Below are positions 10,501 to 21,000 of a stretch of DNA of 64,000 nt, piece after piece. The stretch is from Elysia chlorotica (lineage: Eukaryota > Mollusca > Gastropoda > Plakobranchidae), in NCBI GenBank assembly GCA_003991915.1, contig RQTK01000511.1, positions 152,347-216,346 of the forward strand. The letters are read 5' to 3'. Every line of letters begins with the position of its first letter. Positions within the stretch are counted from its first letter, which is position 1. Under the pieces are notes generated by a model. The model was not told the origin of the DNA and searched no databases. It saw only the letters and a program-made list of their open reading frames with translations. The translations under genes were made by a program, and so were the position numbers.

Positions 10501-13164
10501 TTTTTTTTTTTGTGCTCCATTTTCTTGTGTCTTACTTCCCTTTTAAATACTGTGTAGAGCAGTATCTGGAACATCATTTTTAGCATCTGGCCTTATACAT
10601 CAGGTGGTGCATTCATTGCTTGATCAAACTTTACATTTCTGTCCTTAATTGGGTTTTTTTTTAACACCTTCTTATTTAAGTGCTATTCGTGGGCCTCAAG
10701 CAAACTCTGTGTTATGGAATGCTATGGTACATCCATTTCTTGGCATGACAATTTATGGAGCCATCTGGTACCAAGGTAAGTCAAGCGAACATTTTTATCT
10801 TTTTTTACTCACCTGTAAAATGTCAAATTTTATATTGATTATATATACACAGTGAAGAAAAAGGCCTGAACACATAATATATTGCTACCTGATAATGTAA
10901 GAACAAAGTTAATGGCAATTTATGCTCTTGAATTTTATACCCATTAGTAAAGGCTTAATTGGTCAAGATGCTTTTGCAGGATACATAGTAAAATATGATA
11001 GTTCAGGAAATGTTCAACATATAGTGATCATATTTGTGAATCATCCAACTTGAGTTAACCACTTGATCTGCTCTGTTTCATTAGGTGAACAGGATGCACA
11101 GCACCCACAAGTAGATAGGTATGCCTGCACATTCCCTGCAATGATTGATGATTGGAGGAGTAAATTTCACTCTGTGTCAAAAGGACAAACCAATGACACG
11201 TTTCCATTTGGTTTTGTTCAGGTGTGTAGCTCTACAATTGCAAGTTCTATTTGATTGGATTAACTAATAATATGCTAGCTTGATGTAATGATTGTTTCAT
11301 GCCATATTACCATGAGAAACAAATTTATGTTTTACTATTATTATATGAAGATATTTTGTTTAGTAATTTTTATGTTTCATAAGCTTAAAAATTGTTATGT
11401 GTTCTCTGTGTACAGATGTGTTATTAATGTATATCATTTCTGATGTGCTATATTATCTCAGAAACTAATTTGGTTTGGCATGTGTGCAAAAGAAATAAAA
11501 AGAAGAAATTGCATCATTTTAGTATTTGTTCAGCTGAACATAGTGAAAGTTATGATAAAGAGATAAAATCAATGAAATTGGTAATATGACAACCAATTCC
11601 CTAGTTTTGCTTTTTTCCTTACTTTTAGCTAAATTCACTTGCTATCTTGTGCAGGGCCGTAGAATACATAGCATTGGAATAAATATTTTTAACTTTTAAG
11701 TTTGCATATTTTAATATTTGAAATTTAACTTGTGTGCACTTCATTACTTCAAGCAGTGTCTCAATAATAAAATGATTTTATATTATTTTACATGCCTCAT
11801 AACAGTGATGAAAAATAAAAACTTGGAACAATTGAAGCAACATTGTAAGTTAAAATTTATGGTGCCTAGTATTTAGTATTGAATAAAACAATACTAGAGG
11901 AAGCACAATTATGTGTTTCAATTATTTGTGTTCATACTTGATGATCTCATGTTCAATCTATTTCTATTCAAATGGGAAAAATCTACATGGAAATTCGTTT
12001 GCTAAACTAGCAAGTGTGTTGTGAAATGAATTATTTTCATAAGTTATTTTGAATAATATTCTGCTTTTTTTTTCTTCCTGACTTAAGTTAGCTACCAATA
12101 GTCCAGACCCCAGTATATCTTTTGGTTTCCTGATATAAGGTGGCATCAAACAGCTGATTATGGATATGTGCCCAATGAACGCATGCAGAATGTCTTTATG
12201 GCCGTTGCCATGGATCTCCCTGGCTTTACATCCAAGTTTGGTAGGTAAGTAGGGGTGATTCTGTATGAGTGTCATTCAGGCTAAGAATCATCAGTGAACT
12301 ATTGCTTGAAAACATCTCGATTGTTCACCAAGTCACTATAAGGGATTATTTAAGTTGTGAAATCACTCAAATCAAAGCAAATTGGCTTGTAAGGGTTGGT
12401 TGACTACCTCTAATTGATCTTGTTTCCATGCAACCTTAAAGCATGCATAGACTGTTTTTTAACTTTTTTTTTACATTTTCCTCAAAATTCATTTTAGCCC
12501 TTACAGTCAGTATCTCTAATATTCCATACCATTCTCGTAGCTAGAGACGAAATGTTTAAGTAGCTAAGAGGAAAAAAATTCAAGAATAGCCCTTGCTTTC
12601 GCTTGTTTGAAATCAGTTGTGGAAATGTTCATTTCATAGCTTAGTACTTGTAAGTGGAGCATAGAAAACTATTCAGTGATGCCAATTTTTCGTAAATTTA
12701 CGGATTTTCAGCATAGAAAAAAAAAAGTTGGCAGGTGGGATCTTAGTAAAGTACAATGTGCCAAGGGGTTGTATCTTGTGATGTAGAAGCTATTTTTTTA
12801 GCGTTTAAGTTCAGTTAAAAATATTGATCCAGGTAGCATCACTGAGGAAACGTTATTGTCAATTATGGTCTTATGTCATTTTTTAACCCTTTGACTGAAT
12901 GTTTTTCTCTGCTGAGATCTGATTCCTACTGTTTTTCAATTCATTCTGATTTCTTTTGTTTTGTTTGTAAACCAATCATTTAACTGTATAGGAATTGTCA
13001 TACTTCTTTCCTGTGACTCTGAAACACTGTAAACTTCTCATGCACTGACCCGGCTTCTTTATTTCAGCATCCATCCTCGCGATAAAACAGATGTGGGCTA
13101 CCGCCTATCTCTGAGTGGTCTCAAGTATGCATATGGTAGGGAAGAGGTCTGCCAAGGGCCTTAA
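3880..13164 (+). CDS. Sialate O-acetylesterase-like gene, frameshifted and C-terminally short
   Basis: Family role: removes 9-O-acetyl groups from sialic acids in lysosome/secretory compartments. Exons: 1A/1B and 2A/2B (see those entries), then 7809-8030, 8416-8554, 9145-9331, 10681-10775, 11085-11221, 12088-12244 and 13068-13164. All junctions keep phase. Visible landmarks are a signal-like leader, the nucleophile motif GQSNM (Ser about residue 159), SWSKP, NWGGTPVEAW, GAIWYQGEQD, and the DIRWHQTADYG block bearing the catalytic Asp-His. Exon 8 is 157 bp where phase requires 158. One C is missing in GGTTTCCTGATATAAGG, so the frame stops near residue 369, just before the Asp-His. Exon 9 ends GREEVCQGP-stop, and the roughly 100-residue C-terminal part seen in human SIAE (523 aa) was not found before 13.8 kb. 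Either a decaying member of a tandem family or, for the single base, a sequence error. Confidence 0.8.
4740..5362 (+). mobile_element. Harbinger-like DNA transposon, copy A (right end lost)
   Basis: Left subterminal repeats of the type TTCAGACG...GTGTAC and TATACACAAGC recur inverted at the right end. In the middle is a small promoter-like stretch (TCATGTGA, TGACGTCA at 4910-4917, AAATGGCGGC). An ATG at 4927 opens a frame to 5103 with an acidic/serine-rich start and the motif NGKRANRIF, reminiscent of the NKRxxRRFWVHP entry of PIF/Harbinger transposases. The frame then stops, so the copy is non-autonomous. The right terminus is missing because the cassette breakpoint lies inside it. Confidence 0.55.
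5363..5513 (+). mobile_element. MITE, copy 2 (upstream of SIAE exon 1B)
   Basis: Duplicated with the cassette. It has the same ends and interior as 3458-3612 and is about 4 bp shorter. Its left end is exactly the junction of the tandem duplication. Confidence 0.65.
5488..5497. promoter_or_regulatory. GTCACGTGAC palindrome, second copy
   Basis: Identical box 258 bp upstream of the exon 1B start codon, inside the right end of MITE copy 2. Each SIAE 5' cassette therefore has its own candidate MiT/TFE site. Confidence 0.5.
5755..6473 (+). CDS. SIAE alternative 5' exons 1B and 2B
   Basis: Exon 1B (5755-5887, phase 1 out) and exon 2B (6328-6473, phase 0 out) mirror 1A/2A. The ATGGGTGC start gives MGANFN instead of MDANFN, followed by the same hydrophobic leader. 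The acceptor at 6325-6327 is the first of two CAGs; only this one keeps the SIAE frame. Position and intact splice sites make 1B-2B the default partner of exon 3 at 7809, since an upstream transcript must skip it. Confidence 0.75.
6611..7357 (+). mobile_element. Harbinger-like DNA transposon, copy B (both ends)
   Basis: The left end reads GGGACTGTACAGACGAAGG. The right end, inverted, reads GTGAGTGTACACACCAG and then TTTTCCGCGTGTAT, so the two ends match over roughly 30 bp with mismatches. GGGRCTGTWCAGACG-type ends are characteristic of PIF/Harbinger elements. Inside, TGACGTCA (6816-6823) and AAATGGCGGC precede an ATG at 6833 whose frame closes at 7039. There is no DDE transposase domain, so this is a deletion derivative. 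The base before the left end is part of TAA, but no clear 3-bp target duplication is visible on the right. Confidence 0.6.
9332..10680. other. SIAE intron 5, with unassigned unique block
   Basis: The long intron between exons 5 and 6. The part 9770-10400 is less AT-rich than its surroundings and contains a 115-codon open frame (10199-10546) with no recognisable domain and a low-complexity F-rich end. A similar phrase, GAAACCAGC(C)AGCAGAC, occurs at about 9632 and 10282, which could mark the edges of an old insertion. I cannot name it. Confidence 0.35.
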
Positions 13165-13789
13165 ATGGCATATTTTGTTAATGATTAAATTTATATTTTT
13201 TATACTATTTCAGAACCATTCCATTGTTGATTTTTTTTTTTGTATTGTGTGTCATTTAACATATTCAGGAGTGAATTTTTTTTCATATCAAATTTTTGGG
13301 GGTTAAAAAAAAAAAGTTGCTTTTACACTAGTCATACTATTATACCTTTGGAGCCTATCTTAATTTTAACTAGAGGTCTAAGTATTAAAAAAAGGAGATG
13401 AGAAAATGAACAGGTTCTGGTTTAAACCAATAGTTGAAGCTTGATGAAGATAAATATATTTTTAGTGTTTGAATTTAGATAAAATTGTATGAACTGATTC
13501 CTATTATTATTATAAATAAATTCATCAGTTGCTCCACCTTTTAAGTATGTTAAAATTTGAGCTTAAATGAAATTTTGTTTCAATTACAAAATTAGAATAT
13601 GCATAATACCAGTGCCTTACAAAATATGATTCTGTAAAGAAAGAAAGACAAAAATTAAATTTAAGAGAGTCTTGTCTGTTATCCAATTTTAAGGAAATAT
13701 GTCATTATGTTAGATGTGCGGTTACTAAAAAGGCATGACATTAACTCAATTTTTTTGGTGCAAATCACAAGATTTGTAGAATTGTCTGT
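13165..13789. other. SIAE 3' flank
   Basis: AT-rich sequence after the exon 9 stop codon, with AATAAA near 13515. I searched all frames for a continuation of the SIAE C-terminus (the GPLP region and the Cys-rich jelly-roll part) and saw none. A weak alternative donor GTAGGG at 13136 would end exon 9 early, but no acceptor-plus-coding block follows. Confidence 0.5.
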
Positions 13790-14679
13790 TTTCATCTGTC
13801 ATCATTATCTGTTTTCAATAAACTATTGTCCTAGTAGTACCTTTACCCCGTTGAAAAAGATGAGTAAAGTTGGAACTCTAAATTCTTCAAATAAATTATA
13901 ACTTTTGAGCACAACATTTGAAACTGTCGTAAGAAAAGTACTTCTTTGTTTAGATAAATCAAATGCATTTAAAAAGTGTCCATCCAAGAGCCACATGTGT
14001 TTTTAATGTAAATTGAGATTAAGATTTTTTCTACATCACAAAAAAGACTGAAGGCTAGGGATATTTTGAAGCCTTTGTATTTGAGTGCTTTCTCTGGCCT
14101 TTTCAGAGCATTTCATGCGGCTGAGCTCACTAAGAAAATCTCAGATAGCAAGATTTTCTACATAATATCCATGACCAACTTACAATGATAGTTATATCTG
14201 CATGCATGTTTCTCTGTGATAAAGGTTTGTTTTCCTATTACAGTTAATAATAAGATAAAAGACCTTTTTTATTTTATTTGTTTCATAAAAAATTAATAAT
14301 TTGTAAGAGCATTTGACTAAGGTTTACCTAGTTTCTCTTCAATCTATCCAATGTGTATTATTTTCTTTCTAATTTTTTTATTATATATATATAATTGATG
14401 TAGTTGTTGAAATATATTTAATCAATATCTACAGCATTTAAGTGCATTTGTGGTTGCTCTTTTTTTCCAATTTGCATAGATGCACCCAATTATTTTCATT
14501 AAAAAATGGATAAACCATTGCATTAATACCTCGTTTTATTATTAATTTATTCTTTGTACTGCTGTTTTTCGTTCAATTTTCCTATACACATCAACTTCCA
14601 TGATCTAAGACAGTGGAGCAATTAAACCATTCACAAACTTAACTCAAGACACTTTTCCTCCACACTTTCAAAAGTATCA

Positions 14680-14945
14680 GGGGGCAAACTCAATCAAGTG
14701 TTAGAGTGTAGGTCTCTACATCGAAAGGTCCGTGGTTCAAATCCCTTATTCGGTAAAAGGGTTAATTATCTGATTTCGCCCCCCGCTGATTGGGTCGGTG
14801 TCAGTATAATTATATGACCGGCTGAGACAAAATCGGGATGCCCTATCTTATGTGCAGCAGCACATAAAATTGTCAGACGTCACTCTTGTGGTCCATCCAC
14901 AATATGCCAATATAGTGCTGATGTTCTAGGCACTAACCAACCAAC
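14680..14945 (+). mobile_element. tRNA-derived SINE, full length with target-site duplication
   Basis: The tRNA-like head has box B GGTTCAAATCCC at about 14733. It is followed by the common body (GGGTCGGTGTCAGTATAAT, GGCTGAGACA, CAGCACATAAAATTGTCAGA, GTGGTCCATCCACAATATG) and a CCAACCAACTT tail. Flanking direct repeats of 13 bp with one mismatch, TTCAAAAGTATCA (14667-14679) and TTCAAAAGCATCA (14946-14958), show LINE-mediated insertion. Confidence 0.85.
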
Positions 14946-15344
14946 TTCAAAAGCATCAATCGGGTTAAAGCTAGCTTGATAGTATCAAATGTTCTGAGCC
15001 TAGAATATGCTAGATTTTAAAGTTTTTAGAAGATAAAAGTAAACTTTATTCATCCAGTGTGTATAGTTTTTAAACGGCTGCTGTACATAAGACATGTTAT
15101 CAATATCTGTTTTCAAGCAATTTTTTTTAATGTGGAACTTTTTGGTGCTTAAGTGTGAATCAGGGCAAAATATTGTGCGATCAAGTAGGCTGATAGTTCA
15201 CTTCAACTCTTTTCATAGCAGAACATTAAAAAAAGAATTATTATATTGTTAGACAAAGTAAATTCAAAATAAATTCGATTCTATGTGCGAATTTTTTCAA
15301 ACTAAGTCGATCCATCCATAGCTTCAATGTAGAGTTGGCATCTC

Positions 15345-15497
15345 TCAGCCACTACAGCTGAGGCAGTAGTCATGGCATCCCCGTCCTGTCTCGTGTGTGA
15401 CACTGACAGCACATAAATTGTCAGACGTCAGTCTTGGGGCCCACAATATAATTATTCTATATAGTGCTAACGTTAGACGTTAACTCAACTCAATTGT
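15345..15497 (+). mobile_element. SINE fragment
   Basis: 5'-truncated member of the main SINE family, paralogous to 2318-2465, ending in GACGTTAACTCAACTC. Confidence 0.8.
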
Positions 15498-15824
15498 ATT
15501 GCATGGCTTTAAGTGCAATAATACCATACAACATCAAGGAATTTGCCAGAAGAAATAACACAGTAAGACATGAAGTATGAAGATACATAGTATAAAATGC
15601 AAACGATAATACGAAAAGAATTTAAGAAGGGCGGCTGAGATTGGTTTCTCGATTAAAGTTCATCAGTGTGTTGGGCTTGCTTCCGTTCACAAACATAATA
15701 ATTATGATTATGAAATAATGTGCAACAGTTAAGGTAACAGAAAAAAACATTTCTTGAGCATGAGACCTTGGCACACCAGTTTCGTTTAAATACGGCACGT
15801 AGTCTTTAAATCTGAGCAAAATGT

Positions 15825-15863
<39 letters not shown>
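15825..15863. repeat. (GA)n microsatellite
   Basis: About 19 uninterrupted GA units followed by an AC-rich stretch, in the SIAE-CRYL1 intergenic region. Confidence 0.95.
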
Positions 15864-15867
<4 letters not shown>

Positions 15868-15949
15868 CACACAGACACACACACAGATAGACAGACATAC
15901 CTAAAATAACATTACTATCCAAGTACATGAAATGTGCACTCTACTTGGG

Positions 15950-16730
15950 CAATCAGTTTATAATACAGATTACTTGTTAAAACCACACTGAAAACAATGG
16001 TTTGTAAAATTATGCTATTAGTGTGTATGTATGTATGTCAACTTCCAACTTTTCTCCTCCTCCTTCTCTTCTTCATGTCTTCGACCCCACCTCCACGCGT
16101 TTTCTCGCATCTTTCTTCTCGTCTTTTTCTCCTCTTCCCCCCACGCCATCCTATTCTTCTCATCCTTTCTCTCTATCCCTCTTCTTCCTATCGTATCGTA
16201 CTCCTTTAGTCCTTTCCCTATGCTTCTTCCTTAACTTGAATAATTCAAATATTATGCCGCTGTTTTTTTAACAATAGTGTTTAAGTGTGTCTTCCTCTGA
16301 TCAAAAATGACTTTGGTTTCACGGTGTGACATACCGGTACAGAAAAATTTGGTCATACATGTAGGCCTACTTGTAGACCTTACTAAATAGTACACACGAT
16401 AATTAAATCAGACACAATCATGCCTTGGCATGGTGACACCGTCTCCCGTGTTCTGATTACGCATTACATGTGATAATGTCTTTCATTGTGTCATTAACGA
16501 CTGTGAAGGTCCTATTGCAGATTACAACTTGACCTTCACAAATAAACTTAGTGCTATCAAGCTGCAATGAATCGCTAGTTCCGATTTACGTGTGTGCGCT
16601 TTGTTTTTCTAATCACAACATTGAAAATTCAATCGTTTGTCATTTGCTTTTTTTCTAAGTGGCTGTCTGGTTAATAATGTTTTTTGTAGATGTTTTTTTT
16701 CTGAATGTGGCATAGACTGTTATGTAACTT
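15950..16730. other. Intergenic, no gene seen
   Basis: Holds a pyrimidine-rich tract (about 16040-16220) that gives spurious Ser/Phe/Leu-rich open frames in several phases. There are no splice-bounded conserved coding blocks. A TAGGCCTAC palindrome lies at about 16361. Confidence 0.5.
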
Positions 16731-16858
16731 CGCATCCGGCTGAAACAGGAGTCATGGTATCCCCCCGCTGTCTCGTGTTGTCTGACGTCAGTCTTGGGGT
16801 CCGTCCACAATATAGCCTATATAGTGCTGATTGTGGACGTCAAACCAACTCAATTACA
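16731..16858 (+). mobile_element. SINE fragment
   Basis: Body and tail of the main SINE family (CTGAAACAGGAGTCATGGTA, TCTTGGGGTCCGTCCACAA, GTGGACGTCAAACCAACTC). The tRNA-like head is missing. Confidence 0.85.
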
Positions 16859-17058
16859 ACTACTATAACTTCGCATCTGCGAATTCGCATGCTCACTCTT
16901 TTTTAAAGTACCCTACAATGTACATGTATTACAGTGTATTGTTAGTAGGCCTATATGTATCGCTTTCGTATCACACAGGATGGACTTTCTCTCTTTCCTT
17001 GATGCTCACGTTTTTCCCCCGCAGATTGTTGGCTTTTAGACAACTATACCGTCGGTCT

Positions 17059-17059
17059 A

Positions 17060-17115
<56 letters not shown>
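17059..17115. repeat. (AAT)n microsatellite
   Basis: About 19 AAT units, uninterrupted. Confidence 0.95.
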
Positions 17116-17117
<2 letters not shown>

Positions 17118-17244
17118 CTCAATTTTAATTGCCATGATTACGATTCCCTAAGAGAGCGGAGTCACCAGCTACGGTTCTTTTGAACATTCTTTTATGGCCT
17201 CTGTCCTCCGAGCGTTATCTGCCAATAAGCTTAATTATCTGGTA

Positions 17245-17327
17245 TCCTCGCCTCGGTGGCATTGCAGCGGCTGCTGGCCTTGACTTGTCCGAACCAGTGG
17301 ACTGACACGCCCCCTGACCTGATAAAG
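17245..17327 (+). other. Candidate 5' non-coding exon of CRYL1
   Basis: A relatively GC-rich stretch in AT-rich surroundings that ends in a near-ideal donor, GATAAAG|GTGAGTGG at 17327/17328. A matching acceptor with a very long pyrimidine tract sits at 18001, just before the CRYL1 start codon. The start of this exon is not visible. No transcript was available, so the exon is inferred. Confidence 0.45.
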
Positions 17328-17456
17328 GTGAGTGGTCACTTAAGTGTGAGACTTAAATCTGGTAAACGAATTCCCATGAATAGGTCGTAGACTAAATTTA
17401 AACTTCAGACATAAGTTACGTCCGACTTTTAGGCTTAGGCCGTCACATGAATACGG

Positions 17457-17483
17457 CCCTAGATCTAGAGACTAGATCTACTG
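17457..17483. promoter_or_regulatory. TCTAGA/AGATCT palindrome cluster upstream of CRYL1
   Basis: Two nested palindromes, CTAGATCTAGAG and CTAGATCTAC, lie between the candidate non-coding exon and coding exon 1. The same motif clusters near the starts of SIAE (3768-3820 and 5661-5697) and between PEX11G and the YccV gene. Its function is unknown. Confidence 0.35.
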
Positions 17484-17747
17484 TTCCATAAATCCAAAGA
17501 TAGTCAGTAGCCTGTTTGCATCTCTGGTCACCTGGTGAGTTTTTCCGCGGTATCCGCCTCATACCGGTCCCCTTCGTGATCTAAGTGCATGTAAGCCATG
17601 TATCCACATAAGTGATAGTATTCCTGAAATAGGTGCACAGATGTAGGTCTAGGTTAGACTCAGAGTTGATGTATCACGTATTACATCTAGTAACTTTACA
17701 ATAATAACAACGTAATGATGGTTATGAAGGATAAAACTAAGATTATA

Positions 17748-17804
17748 TATGATAATAATTATAATAATAATAATAATCGTAATAACAATAACAACAACAA
17801 ATAA

Positions 17805-17847
<43 letters not shown>

Positions 17848-17870
17848 ATTATTATTTTTATTTTTATTTT
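17748..17870. repeat. Inverted trinucleotide repeat (AAT/AAC)n-(GTT/ATT)n
   Basis: Runs of AAT and AAC triplets are followed, after about 4 bp (AAAT), by (GTT)n at 17804-17847 and then ATT runs. The two halves are largely reverse complements, so the tract could fold into a long hairpin or cruciform. It lies in the presumed first intron of CRYL1. Confidence 0.8.
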
Positions 17871-17942
17871 TACTATTCAAGTCTTGAAATAGTGTAAAAT
17901 AACATCTAAAAATTGCTTTACTTGATTATTACTTTTTCTTTA

Positions 17943-18001
17943 CCCCCCCCCCCCCCCCTCTTTCTCTCTCTCTTTTGTTTTTTTTTTGTTTTCCTTCTTA
18001 G
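17943..18001 (+). promoter_or_regulatory. Extreme polypyrimidine tract and acceptor of CRYL1 exon
   Basis: Sixteen consecutive C, then T/C-rich sequence, ending CCTTCTTAG at 18001. A second AG follows at 18009. The tract spans almost 60 bases with few purines and gives a strong acceptor for the exon carrying the CRYL1 start codon. Confidence 0.6.
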
Positions 18002-18084
18002 TTCTTAGTAAGGATTCAATAAAGCTGCACAGAAATAAAATACAAAATTACCTGAAGTCCTGCCAACAGCCTGACCTGCAAATC

Positions 18085-21000
18085 ATGAGCAAGGGGAAGA
18101 TTGGTGTGATTGGCAGGTTAGTTGCTACATGTATGAGTGCAAAGACATTATTATTGTTATTTTGTAGCTCTATGATAGTTTCTGTGATTACCATGATAGA
18201 TTAATTTACACAATTTTGCAGTTTTAGATATAGAATTTCCGCATAAATTATGAGAATCATTCATGATCCAGTGCATCTAATTAATTTTTGTTTATTTGCT
18301 AATTCTCATGCACCATGAGACATTTTATGCTCTGAAGAGAAGTCAAGATAATTTTCAAATTTTCTTAGGTTAGCTTAAACTATAATTCATTGAGTGAATA
18401 TAATTTGTATGGAAGAAATGAATTTCTTCTTCTCTTACATAGTGCAATAATTCTGTGTTCTTCATCTTTTCTTACCTAAACATATTCTCTGATGCTACCT
18501 TTATCTATCAGTTCTGGTAATTATAATTATTGCTTGATTCTGTCTCGCTCCCTTTGTCTCTATCTTTCCCAATCCATGACCTTTTTTCTCTCTGCCTTTC
18601 CTGGTCTCTAAAACTCTATCTAACTTTTCTTTCTACTTCTTTCTATCTCCTCTCTTTTTTTTTATAAATTGTCCATACCCATCATTTTCAGTGGCCTCAT
18701 CGGCCGTAGCTATACGATGCTGTTTATAAGTGCTGGCTATAACGTGACTCTGTTCGACATTCTTGCTGAGCAAACGCACGCAGCAAAGAAAGACATTTGG
18801 GATCAGCTGAAAGCTCTCGAAAAACAGAACCTGCTTCGTGGGACTTTGACTCCAGAGAAACAATTTGAGCTCATTGCCACAACAGAAAGTTTGGAAGAAT
18901 GTGTGCGCGGGGCTTTCTTTGTTCAAGTGAGTGTCTATCTCTTTTATTCCTTTTCAAAATTTAAGAATGTATACCATGGTTTCAAATTTGATGATTGCCA
19001 TAGGTGATTATAGAGCTTACAGATTTTGAAACACTCTGTCCAGTTTGCATGAAGATAATTTACTTCATTAACATTACATTCAAATCCCAAATTTTGAGAT
19101 AGGTTCCTCCTTTGCCCCTGTGCAAGTGGAATGGACTCCAACAGTCAAATAATTTCATTGTCCATAGAATTTGGGATTACTAGAGTTTTGTTTGTCCTGT
19201 TATGTGATTTCAGAAAAATATCATATGCCGCTTGCTCATTTTAAGTGCAGTAGAGCTTTAAAGAAACTTTCCCCATTTGTTCAAATCAGTTTTTTTATGA
19301 AAGCAAAATCACCTGTGTTTGTGAAATTGTTATTGGGATGGGTGTTAATTTTTTTTTTTAATGAAATAATAATTTTTTTTTTCATGGTAAGTGTATATAT
19401 CTTTTCTTAACTCAACCTTGCGCTTTTTTTTTCCTTTCAACTTTTTAAAATGCAGGAATGTGTTCCCGAGAGACTGGAGATAAAACGTAATGTGTGGGCA
19501 AAGGTGGACAAGATGGTCGACCCAAGTGTGATTATGTCCTCCTCGACCAGTGCTTTGCTTCCATCAGCCATTTCAGAAGGACTTGCAAACAAAAATCGAT
19601 TCATCGTGTCGCACCCTGTCAGTTGGTAGTTTTATAATTTAAAATTATATATTCTTCAAATTCTTTGCAATTCTTATATACCTCTGTCAGTCTTGTTGAC
19701 GATTTGCCTTTCTTTTTCTTTCTCTGTCTTCACCTATGTGTCAGTGCACTTCCCATGATACATTTCTTTTATGTTCTTATCTTTCTCGCTCTAACTATCC
19801 ATCTGTCTTTCTCTCCTCTCTCTCTTTCTCTGACTCTATTTCTCTCTATCTCATGCACTCATTCATTCTATCACTAACCTCCTATCTCTACTTAACATAA
19901 ATGTGTATCATATTGCTCTAAATTGACATAACATAATCTATTTTGCATCCCTTCTTCCCCCAAGAGCTCCACATAAATTTCCATCTTCTTTCGCAGACAA
20001 ATCCACCATTTTATGCTCCGGCTACGGAGGTGGTGCCAGCTAGTTGGACTGATGAAGATGTCAAAGAGAAAACAATTGCCCTGCTGAAGGAGGTTGGACA
20101 GATTCCAGTGGTACTCAATAGGGAGATCAAGGGGTTTGTTCTCAACCGCATCCAATACGCCATAATGGGAGAGTGCTATAGGCTTATACGCGTAAGTTGG
20201 TGTTATTTTTTACGACTTCTTCAGTTTTATTGAAAATAGTCCTTAATAACTAAGGTTTAATGATGCTTTTGTAATATCAAACATTGGGTCAAGTTTCACT
20301 AAACATAGTTCAACTCATGTAACTTGTTTAGTGCAAACCTCTGCCCTATACTTGTAGGCTAAGTTTGCTGATAGAATTCTTAAGGTAAACATCTTTAAAC
20401 TTTTCTAGAAAAGAAACTGTGAAGACTTTTTTAAATAAGATAATACTATTAACATTAAATACACATACATGTATATATATTTCTATATTGGCAATTTGAT
20501 ATTTTCCCCTCAAGTTCATTAGATTATATTAAAGTATATGGAGTCGTGACTGCAATTGTATTTTAGATAAAATGGAGAAAAACTAAATGAAGCTTTCTTC
20601 ATAACAAAGTCTAAATGAATCTTTGCCAAAATTCTATGGAAGGTTTTATCTACTCAGCTCTCTGTATTGCTCTTTGTAAGTTTGTTGACATTTGTGTATC
20701 TGATACTCAGTTCAGAAAAGAGCAATATCTTGGAATTCCATAAAATCATAGGACCCATAAAGTACTGTCAAGAAAATAGAAATCACTTAATTGAGTACAA
20801 AGATTACAATTTGCTATAGAAGCACACATTTTGGTACAAGGAGACTGGAAGATGCTAATACTGTTTAAGAATTGTTACCAATTTGAATTTTTTTTTTTAA
20901 CTTAAAAAAAAAAAAAAAATATTCAACAATTTTGTATATTTTAAGTTTGCCCATTATGTTTTCAGCTCATAAAGCGACAGAATAATTTCTAACATGATTT

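Larger units (their letters stand above)
13790..15590. repeat. Right copy of the paralogous segment flanking SIAE
   Basis: Counterpart of 120-2600. It retains a complete SINE (14680-14945) that is truncated on the left, and a second SINE fragment (15345-15497). It has one copy of the region that is tandemly doubled on the left, so it better represents the ancestral order. Confidence 0.8.

Noticed and set aside
10199-10546. 115-codon frame in SIAE intron 5
   Set aside because: Unrecognised, ends in low-complexity Phe-rich sequence, and lies wholly inside a well-defined intron.
17986-18204. Upstream start codon for CRYL1 at 17986
   Set aside because: It lies before the acceptor at 18001 inside the pyrimidine tract. 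The Met at 18085 matches known CRYL1 N-termini.
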